A stretch of 64,000 nucleotides of DNA from Arsenophonus fragariae (lineage in GTDB: Bacteria > Pseudomonadota > Gammaproteobacteria > Enterobacterales > Enterobacteriaceae). A program made the translations under genes and the position numbers. Shown piece after piece: positions 62,706 to 64,000 of the stretch. Location of the stretch: assembly GCA_047291315.1 (NCBI GenBank), contig JBDPYZ010000008.1:1-64000 (forward strand), in the 5' to 3' direction. Positions within the stretch are counted from its first letter, which is position 1; every line of letters begins with the position of its first letter. The notes under the pieces are model-generated. The model worked only from the letters and a program-made list of their open reading frames with translations. It was not told where the DNA came from and made no database searches.

Positions 62706-63998
62706 TCATTTTGGAGCTGCTTGTAAGGGGTGATGGGTAAAATAATTGCGTAATCCTTGATGAATAGCTACTGCCAAACTTTCCTGATAATCATCGGAAA
62801 CTAAAAGACGTTCTTCAAAAAGATTACTAATAAAACCTGTTTCCACAAGAATGGATGGAATATCGGGAGAACGAAGTACACCAAGACTGGCATGTTCCGG
62901 ATCATATTTATGAATACTACCAATTTTACTTAATTCTTTCAGTACTTTTACCGCGGCAGCATAACCTACACGCTGAGAATTGCCAAATTGCAAATCTAAA
63001 ACAGCTTGACTAAGATAAGGATCCGCGGCGCCATTTACTAACGCATCACCTGCGCCGCCTAACAATTCAGATTGCTTCTCATGTTGTTCAAGCCAATTAC
63101 CCAATTCACTATTCGCTCTTCGATTAGAAAGAACCCAAACAGAAGCACCTCGGGCTCGATTATTAGGTGCTACATCAGCATGAATTGAAACGAGCATATC
63201 AGCCGCTTTTTGTCGTGCCACTTCTGAACGACCCGCTACAGAAATAAAATAATCGCCAGTACGCGTCATCACTGGTTTAAACAACGGATCTGTCTTTAAA
63301 TGGTTCTCTAATTTACGCGCGATACTCATTGTTATATTTTTTTCACGATGACCATTTTGCCCAATTGCGCCTGGATCTTTACCACCATGTCCAGCATCAA
63401 TTGCCACGACAACTTGTCGGGTACCTTTAGGTAAATTTTTATATATTGAGGGGGTTGGAGAATAATTGGCTAATTTTTTTTTCTCAGCTTGTGAATTAAT
63501 TATTAGCGATTTATTGGTTACTTCAGTTGACGACTGAAATGTCTGAGGCTGTGACACACCAGCGCGACTATTCTTTAACGTAAAAACTATTTGATAGTAA
63601 TGATTTATTTGTTCAACCACCGCACTTGCTGTCACTGCATTTGCCAGCTCGATAACAATACGTTGATATTGACTATTCGGTGGCTGGCTGGTACGAACCC
63701 CTTTAACCAGATTGTTATTTATAAATTTCATTGGCAATCCAGATACCTGATAAGATTGACGAAAATCGACAATCAAACGCTCAGGTTCATGGAGAGGAAA
63801 AAAACGGTACTCTGGATTACCTCCAGCAAAGTGTAAAGTGACTTTTGCTTCGGATAAGTTATCATTGACGTGAATTTTGGATAAAGTTGCAGCCTGTGCA
63901 TTAGATAACAATAAGTTGCTAAGTAATATCATTGTCATTAATAAAAAAAAACCATGAGTTTGCCATCTTTTTATTATATTAATTATCGAAGTCGTCAT
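62706..63998 (-). CDS. amiB: N-acetylmuramoyl-L-alanine amidase AmiB
   Basis: Periplasmic zinc amidase that cuts septal peptidoglycan during cell separation, activated by EnvC. 430 residues from the ATG at 63998, two bases before the window edge; an earlier start outside the window cannot be excluded. Signal peptide with SNLLLSNAQAA, AMIN domain (LSKIHVNDNLSEAKVTLHFA), then Amidase_3 with DAGHGGKDPGA, REKNITMSIA, VSIHADVAPN and ILVETGFISN carrying the zinc and catalytic residues. The last residues after HPLQAAPK are shorter than in E. coli. It precedes mutL, the conserved order. Confidence 0.95.
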   Translation of the reverse strand: MTTSIINIIKRWQTHGFFLLMTMILLSNLLLSNAQAATLSKIHVNDNLSEAKVTLHFAGGNPEYRFFPLHEPERLIVDFRQSYQVSGLPMKFINNNLVKGVRTSQPPNSQYQRIVIELANAVTASAVVEQINHYYQIVFTLKNSRAGVSQPQTFQSSTEVTNKSLIINSQAEKKKLANYSPTPSIYKNLPKGTRQVVVAIDAGHGGKDPGAIGQNGHREKNITMSIARKLENHLKTDPLFKPVMTRTGDYFISVAGRSEVARQKAADMLVSIHADVAPNNRARGASVWVLSNRRANSELGNWLEQHEKQSELLGGAGDALVNGAADPYLSQAVLDLQFGNSQRVGYAAAVKVLKELSKIGSIHKYDPEHASLGVLRSPDIPSILVETGFISNLFEERLLVSDDYQESLAVAIHQGLRNYFTHHPLQAAPK

Positions 63999-64000
63999 CA

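Overview
The window is a piece of an AT-rich gammaproteobacterial chromosome. Gene order and protein similarity place it in Enterobacterales, most like the Proteus/Providencia/Arsenophonus group (Morganellaceae). Many recognisable genes are in decay next to intact housekeeping operons, the usual picture of a recently host-restricted insect symbiont such as Arsenophonus. The genus is an inference from protein likeness and decay pattern, not something proved by the sequence.

Layout. 1-9731 is an accessory graveyard: remnants of nrdD, nrdG, yhbP, a DUF1471 gene, yhbS, yhbT, yhbU, yhbV, an ABC-2 permease, btsS and btsR, with yhbQ the only gene that looks intact. 9784-28854 is the classic transcription/translation block in E. 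coli order (deaD, nlpI, pnp, rpsO, truB, rbfA, infB, nusA, rimP, tRNA-fMet, tRNA-Leu, secG, glmM, folP, ftsH, rlmE, yhbY, greA). 29121-34706 holds broken dacB, obgE, rpmA, rplU, ispB, a broken Mu-type DNA-binding gene and broken sfsB. mdh and divergent argR follow (34765-36592). 36760-63998 corresponds to the E. coli 94-96 min region: fbp, ppa, ytfP, tamB, tamA, a nitrilase pseudogene, pepO, ytfK, broken ytfJ, the rpsF-priB-rpsR-rplI operon, rlmB, rnr, nsrR, purA, hflC, hflK, broken hflX, hfq, miaA, mutL, amiB.

Function. The intact genes serve ribosome and tRNA maturation, RNA decay, translation initiation, membrane proteolysis, outer-membrane assembly (tamAB), envelope precursor synthesis, quinone side-chain synthesis and mismatch repair. 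Sensing (btsSR), anaerobic nucleotide reduction (nrdDG) and several peripheral enzymes are lost.

I found no convincing new defence, biosynthetic or mobile system. The interesting content is how genes are breaking: a 435-bp inversion between 6-bp inverted repeats that cut two genes at once and can be undone on paper with both frames restored; obgE and nsrR stopped early by one codon with conserved tails still readable in frame; rnr with a one-base slip in an A tract in front of a conserved lysine-rich tail; tamB with a large in-frame deletion between two similar motifs; and a ~92-bp copy of rplI fused to the end of ytfJ.
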